A DNA stretch of 7,605 bases, taken from assembly GCA_903939355.1 (NCBI GenBank), contig CAJAHC010000189.1, forward strand, positions 1 to 7,605, given 5' to 3'. The notes below the pieces were generated by a model, which saw only the letters and a list, made by a program, of their open reading frames with translations, was not told the origin of the DNA and did not search any database. How positions within the stretch are numbered: position 1 is the stretch's first letter; each line of letters starts with the position of its first letter. This document shows positions 1 to 5,226 of the stretch, piece by piece. The DNA is from an uncultured Methylococcaceae bacterium. Lineage in GTDB: Bacteria; Pseudomonadota; Gammaproteobacteria; Methylococcales; Methylomonadaceae. A program made the translations under genes and the position numbers.

Positions 1-111
1 AAACTCAGTTGCACCATGGCTTAATTGGCGAGCTCTTGTGCTTGCTAACAAAACCAATTTAAAGCGATTTTCTACATTTTCCAAACAATCTTCAATTGTA
101 ACTCTGGCCAT
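1..111 (-). CDS. rpoZ: RNA polymerase omega subunit, N-terminal part (cut by left window edge)
   Basis: Reading the minus strand from an ATG at 111-109 gives 37 uninterrupted codons to the window edge, beginning [17 protein letters not shown] and continuing [20 protein letters not shown]. This is the characteristic start of the omega subunit, which binds the beta-prime subunit and helps assemble and stabilise RNA polymerase. The conserved E/NRF-LV-A--RARQL pattern of helix 1 is present, including the RARQL segment. The family is usually about 70-90 residues, so roughly half the protein is beyond the window. An AGG at 119-121 (minus), 7 nt before the ATG, is a plausible ribosome binding site. 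The gene follows the pgk terminator and probably has its own promoter (148-175). In many gammaproteobacteria spoT follows rpoZ, but that region is not visible here. Confidence 0.93.
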   Translation of the reverse strand, partial: MARVTIEDCLENVENRFKLVLLASTRARQLSHGATEF

Positions 112-130
112 TATTAAACCTAAAATAAGT

Positions 131-163
131 AAAAAGCGATCAGCCTAATTTTATCAGGCTGAT
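131..163 (-). terminator. Rho-independent terminator downstream of pgk
   Basis: On the minus strand an 8-bp perfect stem (ATCAGCCT paired with AGGCTGAT, arms 156-163 and 139-146, 9-nt loop) is followed by CGC and a run of five T. It lies about 80 bp after the pgk stop codon and before rpoZ, where a terminator for pgk would be expected. The three bases between stem and T run make it somewhat weaker than a textbook terminator. Confidence 0.65.
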
Positions 164-175
164 AGTGAATTCAAA
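148..175 (-). promoter_or_regulatory. Putative sigma-70 promoter of rpoZ, extended -10
   Basis: The minus strand reads TGATAAAAT (156-148), an extended -10 of the TGn-TAAAAT type. A TTTGAA -35-like hexamer lies at 175-170, with a 16-bp spacer. The start of transcription would fall near 141, giving rpoZ a leader of about 30 nt. The -10 sits in the loop of the pgk terminator hairpin. The assignment comes from motif and position only. Confidence 0.45.
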
Positions 176-193
176 GTACACGTTACAGGATGC

Positions 194-236
194 AAGCTTA
201 AGGTACAAGTATTTAAAATACTTATGTTACAAGCTT
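194..236. repeat. Nested palindrome between pgk stop and its terminator
   Basis: A perfect 8+1+8 palindrome (AAGTATTT-A-AAATACTT, 207-223) is flanked at 194-199 and 231-236 by two AAGCTT sites that can pair with each other, leaving an unpaired internal loop. It begins 7 bp beyond the pgk stop. On the minus strand it has no trailing T run, so it is not a standard terminator. It could be a 3'-UTR stem-loop that protects the message, or chance in AT-rich DNA. Confidence 0.4.
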
Positions 237-242
237 TATTTT

Positions 243-1415
243 TTAGTGTCTTGATTTTAATATAGCTACAGCAGGTAGTTCTTTGCCTTCGAGAAACTCA
301 AGAAAAGCTCCGCCACCGGTTGAAGTATATGAAACTTGATCGTTAATGCCATATTTGTCAATAGCCGCCAAGGTATCGCCACCGCCAGCAATTGAAAAAG
401 CAGAGCTTTCGGCAATCGCTTTTGCCATTGATTGTGTGCCATGACTAAACTGTTCAATCTCAAAAACGCCGACAGGGCCATTCCAAACAATAGTGCCGGC
501 AGATTTGATGATTTCAGCATATTGTTTTGCAGTAATCGGGCCTATATCCAAAATCAAATCATCTTCCGCAACGTCTTGAACCTTCTTTATGGTAGCGATT
601 GCAGTGTCAGAAAATTCTTTTGCACAAACGACATCTACAGGAATAGGGATGTCAGAACCTGCTTTTTTTGCTGCAGCAATTAATCGTTGAGCCTCTTCTA
701 TTAAATCAGCTTCATAAAGAGATTTCCCGACAGGGAAGCCCGCAGCAGCAATGAAAGTATTGGCAATGCCACCACCAACAATTAATTGGTCGACTTTTTC
801 AGACAATGATTTTAGAACGGTTAGCTTGGTGGATACTTTAGATCCACCGACAATCGCTACCAAGGGTTTGACCGGAGTTTTCAGTGCTTTCCCTAATGCA
901 TCCAGTTCGCTTGCTAATAAAGGACCTGCGCATGCGACAGGCGCATACTTGGCAACACTATGAGTTGAGGCTTGTGCTCTATGAGCTGTGCCAAAGGCAT
1001 CCATGACAAAAATATCACAAAGAGCTGCCATTTTTTTGCCTAACTCATCACTGTTTTTTTCCTCACCAATATTAAAGCGTACATTTTCACATAGCACTAC
1101 TTCACCGGGCTTTATATCAATGCCGTTTAACCAATCTTTTTCTAATCTTACCGGCTTGCCAAGAAGTGTCGAAAGGCGATCAGCAACAGGCTTTAAAGAA
1201 GAGGCGTTGTCATATTCACCCTCAACCGGACGACCAAGGTGGGATAGTACCATAACCGCTGCCCCTGCAGCCAAAGCCTTTTGGATGGTTGGAATGCTAG
1301 CTTGAATACGAATATCACTGGTTACCTGGCCATTTTTCACGGGCACATTAAGATCTTGACGAATTAATACCCGTTTTCCTGATAAATCCAGATCAATCAT
1401 ATTTTGAATCGACAT
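243..1415 (-). CDS. pgk: Phosphoglycerate kinase
   Basis: This 390-residue cytosolic enzyme catalyses the reversible phosphoryl transfer between 1,3-bisphosphoglycerate plus ADP and 3-phosphoglycerate plus ATP, in glycolysis, gluconeogenesis and carbon fixation cycles. The length matches the family. The N-terminal substrate domain shows the signature [13 protein letters not shown] (14-26, with D21 and N23), the HLGRP loop (59-63), ENVRF (110-114) and an AHR segment (144-146). The C-terminal nucleotide domain shows GGSKVSTK (190-197), [10 protein letters not shown] (310-319), the GGGDT loop (344-348) and STGGGAFLE (365-373). The ATG at 1415 is preceded by GAGAGAG (1422-1428), 6 nt away, a fair ribosome binding site. 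The 140-bp gap to the upstream thioredoxin-like gene argues for separate transcription, although no strong promoter is visible. No gap, fba, tkt or pyk gene, its common partners, is in the window. The reading frame is intact. Confidence 0.98.
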   Translation of the reverse strand: MSIQNMIDLDLSGKRVLIRQDLNVPVKNGQVTSDIRIQASIPTIQKALAAGAAVMVLSHLGRPVEGEYDNASSLKPVADRLSTLLGKPVRLEKDWLNGIDIKPGEVVLCENVRFNIGEEKNSDELGKKMAALCDIFVMDAFGTAHRAQASTHSVAKYAPVACAGPLLASELDALGKALKTPVKPLVAIVGGSKVSTKLTVLKSLSEKVDQLIVGGGIANTFIAAAGFPVGKSLYEADLIEEAQRLIAAAKKAGSDIPIPVDVVCAKEFSDTAIATIKKVQDVAEDDLILDIGPITAKQYAEIIKSAGTIVWNGPVGVFEIEQFSHGTQSMAKAIAESSAFSIAGGGDTLAAIDKYGINDQVSYTSTGGGAFLEFLEGKELPAVAILKSRH

Positions 1416-1470
1416 ATTTTACTCTCTCGTTTTGTTAATATTTGTAGTGTTAGCTGGGTAATTTTTAAAA

Positions 1471-1489
1471 TATTGACTATAATTCAATA
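1471..1489. promoter_or_regulatory. Small dyad upstream of pgk
   Basis: TATTGA (1471-1476) and TCAATA (1484-1489) form a perfect 6-bp inverted repeat around a 7-bp AT-rich centre, 56 to 74 bp upstream of the pgk ATG. It is where an operator or activator site could lie. The half-sites look FNR-like, but the spacing of TTGA to TCAA is 7, not the 6 of an FNR/CRP-type box, so no regulator is assigned. Chance is a real alternative in this AT-rich gap. Confidence 0.25.
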
Positions 1490-1555
1490 GGTTAATGTAT
1501 TTTTCGTTTAGCAAAAGCTCAGATTCATTAAGTTACATTTTGTCTGGATGTTACT

Positions 1556-2107
1556 TTACTTCCATTTTATGGAACATCCTATACTTGGAACTTGGTATTG
1601 TGGGCCATGGTTTGTTTCACCAATCAGTTTCATGGCTTCAAATAGATCGCGATTTGAATCTTCTGGTGCAGTTTCTTTACGGCTCGCATCAAGACGGCCT
1701 CTGTACTGTAATTTATAGTCTTTATTATACCCAAAAAAGTCTGGTGTGCAGACAGCATCGTAATTTTTGGCGACTGCCTGTGACTCATCCAATAAATAAG
1801 GAAAACTAAATTTTAACCGTTCTGCCAGTAACCTCATGTTGTAGAATGAATCTTCTGGATAATTAGTAGTGTCATTAGATAATATAGCAACAGATTCAAT
1901 TCCCAGTTGCTTAAGCTCGAGAGCATCTCTTACAATACGTTCTTGGACTGCTTTAACATAAGGGCAATGATTGCAGATAAACATAATCAATAAGCCATTA
2001 CGACCCATGCATTGCTGTAATGACCAATTTCGACCATCTACGCCTGGCAAGTTAAAATCAGTCGCTTCTAAGTCAAAATTACATTCATCGGATGTCAATA
2101 ATACCAT
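1556..2107 (-). CDS. Thioredoxin-fold redoxin-family protein (PRX-like group)
   Basis: This 183-residue protein has no evident signal peptide and is probably cytosolic. It has the layout of the TlpA/AhpC-like group often annotated as 'thioredoxin family protein'. The N-terminal DFNLPGVDGRNWSL (17-30) is the usual strand preceding a redoxin fold. It is followed by FICNHCPYVKA with a C45-N-H-C48 motif, the DESQAVAKNY segment (107-116), a cis-proline-type CTPDFF (120-125) and the characteristic end PSIGCSIKWK (174-183). C45/C48 could be a redox pair, and C120 and C178 are further conserved cysteines of the group. Substrates of this group are poorly known, so the physiological role is not assigned. 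The start is supported by AAGGCGGA (2113-2120) ahead of the ATG. The coding frame is intact. The gene stands 158 bp after the ZapE-type gene and 140 bp before pgk, with a candidate promoter of its own. Confidence 0.88.
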   Translation of the reverse strand: MVLLTSDECNFDLEATDFNLPGVDGRNWSLQQCMGRNGLLIMFICNHCPYVKAVQERIVRDALELKQLGIESVAILSNDTTNYPEDSFYNMRLLAERLKFSFPYLLDESQAVAKNYDAVCTPDFFGYNKDYKLQYRGRLDASRKETAPEDSNRDLFEAMKLIGETNHGPQYQVPSIGCSIKWK

Positions 2108-2166
2108 TATTTTCCGCCTTAAGTTTTGTAAGGTTTTGTCGGGTCGTTGTTGTTAACAGTGTCGGT

Positions 2167-2194
2167 ATTTTAAATAGACATATTCAAAAAGCAA
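2167..2194 (-). promoter_or_regulatory. Putative sigma-70 promoter of the thioredoxin-like gene
   Basis: On the minus strand TTGCTT (2194-2189) and TAAAAT (2172-2167) are separated by 16 bp, close to sigma-70 consensus hexamers. They lie about 60 bp before the ATG at 2107, in the gap after the ZapE-type gene. The background is AT-rich, so the support is only moderate. Confidence 0.35.
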
Positions 2195-2265
2195 AAATAC
2201 TATAGATGTGTATTTTTTTGTGATAAAAATTTTTCAATTGGGTTATATCATTTTTTATTCGAGCA

Positions 2266-3414
2266 CTACACGTGGTTACTTAATAAATAGTCATCGGATT
2301 GCATTTCAATAAGTCGCGAAACAGTGCGCCTAAATTCAAAGGATCCATCTCCGTGCGTATAAATTTCTTGAATGGGTACTTCGGCTGTACATATTAGCTT
2401 AACTTTATGTTCATAAAGTGCATCAATCAGAGCCATGAAGCGTTTTGCTTCATTACGATTATCTGCTGATAATTTAGGTATTTTGGCCAGTATCAATATA
2501 TTAAATACAGAGGCTATTTTACTATAATCGGCTGAACCTAATGGTTGTAGACAAAGTTCATTAAAGGTCGCGAAGGCAATATTTTTTATTATGGAAGATA
2601 AAACAATTTTACGACCTAATACATCTAAAGTGCCAGATTGTATGGGGGCATGATGAGTAAGATTTCTATATTGCTGCCACACAAAATCTTCTGCATGGGA
2701 ATCTAACGGAAAGTAGTATGAAGATTTAAGCGCTTTATTGTGCAAATGGCGGTAATCTATGTTTGTAACAAGCTCTATGACATCAGATTTTTTGCGTAAT
2801 AGTTTGGTAAAAATCAGGAATTGATCTCTTTGGATGACTCCTTGGTATAAATCATCAGGATGGCGATTAGATGTTAAAACGATTAGTGTTCCTAATTCAA
2901 AAAGACGGCTAAATAATCTTTTTAAAATCATAGCGTCAGCAATATCGCTAATATGAAATTCATCCAAGCAGAGAAGCATTGTTGTGCTCCCGATTTTTTC
3001 AGCCAATGCAATAATCGCATTAGTATTATTTTGTTGGTGCCATTGGTGAATGAAGCTATGAACCTCAATCATGAACGTATTCAAATGCACTCGTCTTTTA
3101 TGTTCAATTGGACAAGCTTCATAAAATAACACCATTAACATTGACTTCCCACTCCCAACATCACCATAAATATATAGGCTTTGAGGGCTTTCTGGGTGAG
3201 CTACAAGTAATCTGTAACTAAATGATCTTCGTTTGTGGGTCTTTAATAACAAAAAATAATCTAGAAGTCGCTGTAAGTGCTTTAAAACGATAAGCTGAGC
3301 TTTGTCGTAGCTAATATGGTTTTGGGTTGCTTGGCTCCGGTATTTTTCTTCCAGTGACACTGGTATGTCATGAATTTGTTTAGAGATTTTCAGTTGAAAA
3401 GGGTTTTTAAACAT
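2266..3414 (-). CDS. zapE: ZapE/AFG1-family AAA+ ATPase
   Basis: This 382-residue P-loop ATPase belongs to the ZapE (YhcM)/AFG1 family. ZapE associates with the FtsZ ring during division, while mitochondrial AFG1/LACE1 relatives act in inner-membrane protein quality control. Visible motifs are Walker A GDVGSGKS (84-91), KRRVHLNTFMIEVHSFIHQW (106-125), Walker B LLCLDEF (147-153; D151, E152) followed by ISDIADAMIL, sensor-1 LTSNR (180-184), FNELC (284-288), PLGSADY (291-297) and the C-terminal RRTVSRLIEMQSDDYL. The wording, especially GDVG-GKSMLM and RTVSRL-EMQS-DYL, seems closer to the alphaproteobacterial/mitochondrial AFG1 type than to E. coli ZapE. The usual R before GK in Walker A is S88. 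The start has no clear Shine-Dalgarno. The gene is divergent from lpxC, with a 245-bp shared upstream region. Family assignment is firm; a cell division role is inferred from relatives. Confidence 0.9.
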   Translation of the reverse strand: MFKNPFQLKISKQIHDIPVSLEEKYRSQATQNHISYDKAQLIVLKHLQRLLDYFLLLKTHKRRSFSYRLLVAHPESPQSLYIYGDVGSGKSMLMVLFYEACPIEHKRRVHLNTFMIEVHSFIHQWHQQNNTNAIIALAEKIGSTTMLLCLDEFHISDIADAMILKRLFSRLFELGTLIVLTSNRHPDDLYQGVIQRDQFLIFTKLLRKKSDVIELVTNIDYRHLHNKALKSSYYFPLDSHAEDFVWQQYRNLTHHAPIQSGTLDVLGRKIVLSSIIKNIAFATFNELCLQPLGSADYSKIASVFNILILAKIPKLSADNRNEAKRFMALIDALYEHKVKLICTAEVPIQEIYTHGDGSFEFRRTVSRLIEMQSDDYLLSNHV

Positions 3415-3579
3415 ATGCTTAATTATGAAAGTTCATGGTCAGACTAACATCAATTAGTATTATTTGGCTATATTAAATCAATCATCATTTATTGTTCATA
3501 ATGAGGCCAATAATAAATGGCTAACGAATATTTCAATCGTTACAAGTGGATGGTTTGCTTTTTTAATTTAAAGGGAAGG

Positions 3580-3624
3580 CGTTAGAAATATTTTAAATGG
3601 GTCGTAGTGTGTTAAAATCTAACG
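3580..3624. promoter_or_regulatory. Imperfect inverted repeat overlapping the lpxC promoter (operator candidate)
   Basis: CGTTAG (3580-3585) plus ATTTTAA (3590-3596) pair perfectly with TTAAAAT (3612-3618) plus CTAACG (3619-3624). This makes a 13-bp dyad with a 4-nt bulge and a 15-nt centre. Both promoter hexamers lie in the arms. A further CTAACGAAT copy at 3521-3529 repeats the one at 3619-3627. The arrangement fits a repressor site, but no regulator is known from the sequence. Confidence 0.3.
3591..3618 (+). promoter_or_regulatory. Putative lpxC promoter, extended -10
   Basis: TGTTAAAAT (3610-3618) is an extended -10 (TGn plus TAAAAT). A weak -35-like TTTTAA lies at 3591-3596, with a 16-bp spacer. 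Transcription would start near 3625, about 35 nt before the lpxC ATG at 3660. This placement also rules against translation starting at the upstream in-frame ATG at 3597, which would precede the transcript. Confidence 0.5.
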
Positions 3625-3659
3625 AATTTGCTACTCCTAATTTTGACGTTATTTATTTT

Positions 3660-4583
3660 ATGATTAAACAGCGAACTTTAAAAAACACTATAAGAGCCAC
3701 AGGTGTAGGTCTACATACAGGTGAAAAAGTGTATTTAACTTTACGCCCAGCTGAGCCAAATACCGGTATCATTTTTCGTAGAGTAGATTTTGTGGATCCG
3801 GTTTCTATTAAGGCGACACCAAAGAATGTTGGCGAAACTGTTCTCTCTACTACCTTAGTTGTAGGGGATGTAAAAATATCGACAATAGAACATTTACTTT
3901 CTGCTTTTGCAGGATTGGGTATAGATAACGCAATTATTGATGTTAGTGCAGCAGAAGTTCCCATCATGGATGGAAGTGCTGGTCCTTTTGTTTTTTTATT
4001 GCAGTCTGCAGGTGTGGAAGAACAGGATGCACCAAAGCAGTACATTCGGATTAAGCATCCCATTAAAGTTGAAGATGGAGATAAATGGGCTGCTTTTAAA
4101 CCATTTGAGGGATTTAAAGTTACATTTACTATCGATTTTGAACATCCTGCTTTTGAAAAGCATTTAAAAACAGCTACCATGGATTTTTCTTCAACGACTT
4201 TTGTTAAGGAAGTAAGTCGAGCCAGAACTTTCGGTTTTATGAAAGATATTGACTTGTTAAGACAAAATAATCTGGCATTGGGCGGAAGTCTGGATAATGC
4301 AATTGTAGTTGATGAAAATAAAGTCCTCAATGAAGACGGGCTGCGCTATGCAGATGAATTTGTTAAACATAAAATTCTTGATGCAATTGGTGATTTATAT
4401 TTATTGGGTTATAGCTTGATTGGTGAGTTTACCGGTTATAAATCGGGTCATGGTTTAAATAATAAACTACTTCGTACGTTATTGGATAATGAGGATGCAT
4501 GGGAAATGGTATCTTTTTCTAATGAAGCTGATGCTCCTATTTCTTTCATGCAATCAGCTGAAACACCAAGATCTGCAGTGTAA
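3660..4583 (+). CDS. lpxC: UDP-3-O-acyl-N-acetylglucosamine deacetylase
   Basis: LpxC is the zinc-dependent cytosolic enzyme that removes the acetyl group from UDP-3-O-acyl-GlcNAc, the committed step of lipid A synthesis. The 307-residue product matches the usual length of about 305. It begins [21 protein letters not shown], the standard LpxC N-terminus, so the start is set at 3660. An in-frame ATG at 3597 would add 21 unrelated residues. Key residues are all present, one lower than E. coli numbering: E77 and zinc ligand H78 in [15 protein letters not shown]190 in RARTFGF, H237 and D241 in [11 protein letters not shown], and H264 in SGHGLNN. Two duplicated folds are covered in full. No good Shine-Dalgarno precedes the ATG. 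The usual upstream neighbour ftsZ is absent, and a divergent ZapE-type gene stands there instead. The C-terminus ends AETPRSAV. Confidence 0.97.
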   Translation: MIKQRTLKNTIRATGVGLHTGEKVYLTLRPAEPNTGIIFRRVDFVDPVSIKATPKNVGETVLSTTLVVGDVKISTIEHLLSAFAGLGIDNAIIDVSAAEVPIMDGSAGPFVFLLQSAGVEEQDAPKQYIRIKHPIKVEDGDKWAAFKPFEGFKVTFTIDFEHPAFEKHLKTATMDFSSTTFVKEVSRARTFGFMKDIDLLRQNNLALGGSLDNAIVVDENKVLNEDGLRYADEFVKHKILDAIGDLYLLGYSLIGEFTGYKSGHGLNNKLLRTLLDNEDAWEMVSFSNEADAPISFMQSAETPRSAV

Positions 4584-4595
4584 ATTTTTAACTAA

Positions 4596-5060
4596 TTAGA
4601 CTTTACTGGAAAGTCTTGTCAGCGTCTTGCTCAAGTTTAAAAGTGCCCGCTTTAATTGATTATCTGAAATAGTTTGACTATTGTTTCGGATAACTTCAAT
4701 ATTTTCAATAGAAGGTAATTTGGCTTTCCTTACGTTTGTTAAGGCAAGGCCTGTGTGATAAGTAATTACCTTGATTTGTAAGCTTTCAACCGGTGATTTT
4801 GTCAATCCAATAATAGAAGTAAGGATTTTTTCTTTATAAAAACGTAGTTGTGATACCCACGTAGCAGAATTTGTATAGATTATTAATTTTTCATCCTTTA
4901 TAAGACAATGTCTAGTTTGTTTTGCTAATGCATTAGGTAGAGACTTTTTAATGACATCTAGTAGCCTTTGGTGTTGTTCAATTTGACTGTAAAAATAATG
5001 TATTGTCCTATTTTGGAAAGACATAGGGACTTTAAATGAAGATGGATGTTTGGGTATCAT
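4596..5060 (-). CDS. dciA: DUF721 / DciA-like protein (DnaB helicase loader family)
   Basis: This is a 154-residue small basic protein. Residues 26-110 or so carry the DUF721 pattern: a helical start (QIEQHQRLLDVIKKSLPNAL), then a strand core with CLIKDEKLIIYTNSATWVSQLRFYKEKIL (53-81). The S/D-ATW-SQLRFY stretch is typical of gammaproteobacterial members. DciA, the best known DUF721 protein, interacts with the replicative helicase DnaB and supports its loading in the many bacteria that lack DnaC/DnaI. The C-terminal part (110-154) is lysine- and serine-rich, lower in complexity and likely flexible. The start is uncertain: neither the ATG at 5060 nor the in-frame ATG at 5024 (MSFQNRT) has a clear ribosome binding site. 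The gene converges on lpxC with 12 bp between stop codons, and DUF721 genes beside lpxC are common in this class. The function is inferred from the family. Confidence 0.82.
   Translation of the reverse strand: MIPKHPSSFKVPMSFQNRTIHYFYSQIEQHQRLLDVIKKSLPNALAKQTRHCLIKDEKLIIYTNSATWVSQLRFYKEKILTSIIGLTKSPVESLQIKVITYHTGLALTNVRKAKLPSIENIEVIRNNSQTISDNQLKRALLNLSKTLTRLSSKV
4598..4616. terminator. Weak hairpin at the lpxC/dciA convergence
   Basis: AGACTTT (4598-4604) and AAAGTCT (4610-4616) form a 7-bp stem with a 5-nt loop, overlapping the last codons of the minus-strand gene. It lies 15 bp beyond the lpxC stop, so it could act on transcripts from both sides. Neither side has a proper T tract, and the stem is AT-rich, so terminator strength is doubtful. 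Confidence 0.3.
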
Positions 5061-5174
5061 AGAGTTGACGGATAAACTTTTTGTAAAAATAAGAGCTATA
5101 TTAAGTGGTTAGACGGCTACTAGAGTTGAAAAACTGGTCTTTTTTGTAACGATATAAAACACTTTATAACTTTA

Positions 5175-5205
5175 GCATAGAGTAACTTTCATTAGTACTC
5201 CATGC
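5175..5205 (-). terminator. Stem-loop downstream of acnB (possible terminator or 3'-UTR element)
   Basis: In minus-strand RNA, GCAUGGAGUA pairs with UACUCUAUGC over 10 bp, with one G-U wobble and an 11-nt loop, 22 bp after the acnB stop. On the plus strand the same position would be an A-C mismatch, so the fold favours acnB transcripts. The sequence after the stem (TAAAGTTATAAAGTGTTTT) is AT-rich without a clean T run, so intrinsic termination is only possible. The rest of the gap up to the dciA start shows nothing further that I recognise. Confidence 0.35.
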
Positions 5206-5226
5206 ATTAAAGTAAATATTAAATAG

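Noticed and set aside
988..1305. 105-codon plus-strand frame inside pgk
   Set aside because: Antisense to pgk with no domain, no ribosome binding site and a composition expected from a shadow frame. The frames at 432-683 and 751-963 are the same case.
1473..1487. FNR/CRP-type box upstream of pgk
   Set aside because: TTGA and TCAA are 7 bp apart, whereas an FNR box needs 6, so the helical phase does not fit.
1495..1809. 104-codon plus-strand frame over the pgk leader and thioredoxin-like gene
   Set aside because: Mostly antisense to a well-supported gene. A TATAAT at 1478-1483 upstream looked promoter-like but has no -35 partner and no credible product.
3597..3659. Longer lpxC reading frame from an upstream ATG at 3597
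   Set aside because: The 21 extra residues match nothing in LpxC, the canonical MIKQRTLK start is at 3660, and the likely promoter -10 lies downstream of the 3597 ATG.
3653..4330. 225-codon open frame antisense to lpxC
   Set aside because: It is the complement of a firmly identified gene, shows no recognisable motif, and has no plausible start context. It reads as a codon-bias shadow.
5065..5093. Plus-strand promoter (TTGACG then AATAAG) between dciA and acnB
   Set aside because: The -10 is poor and no plus-strand gene follows; the transcript would only run antisense into acnB.
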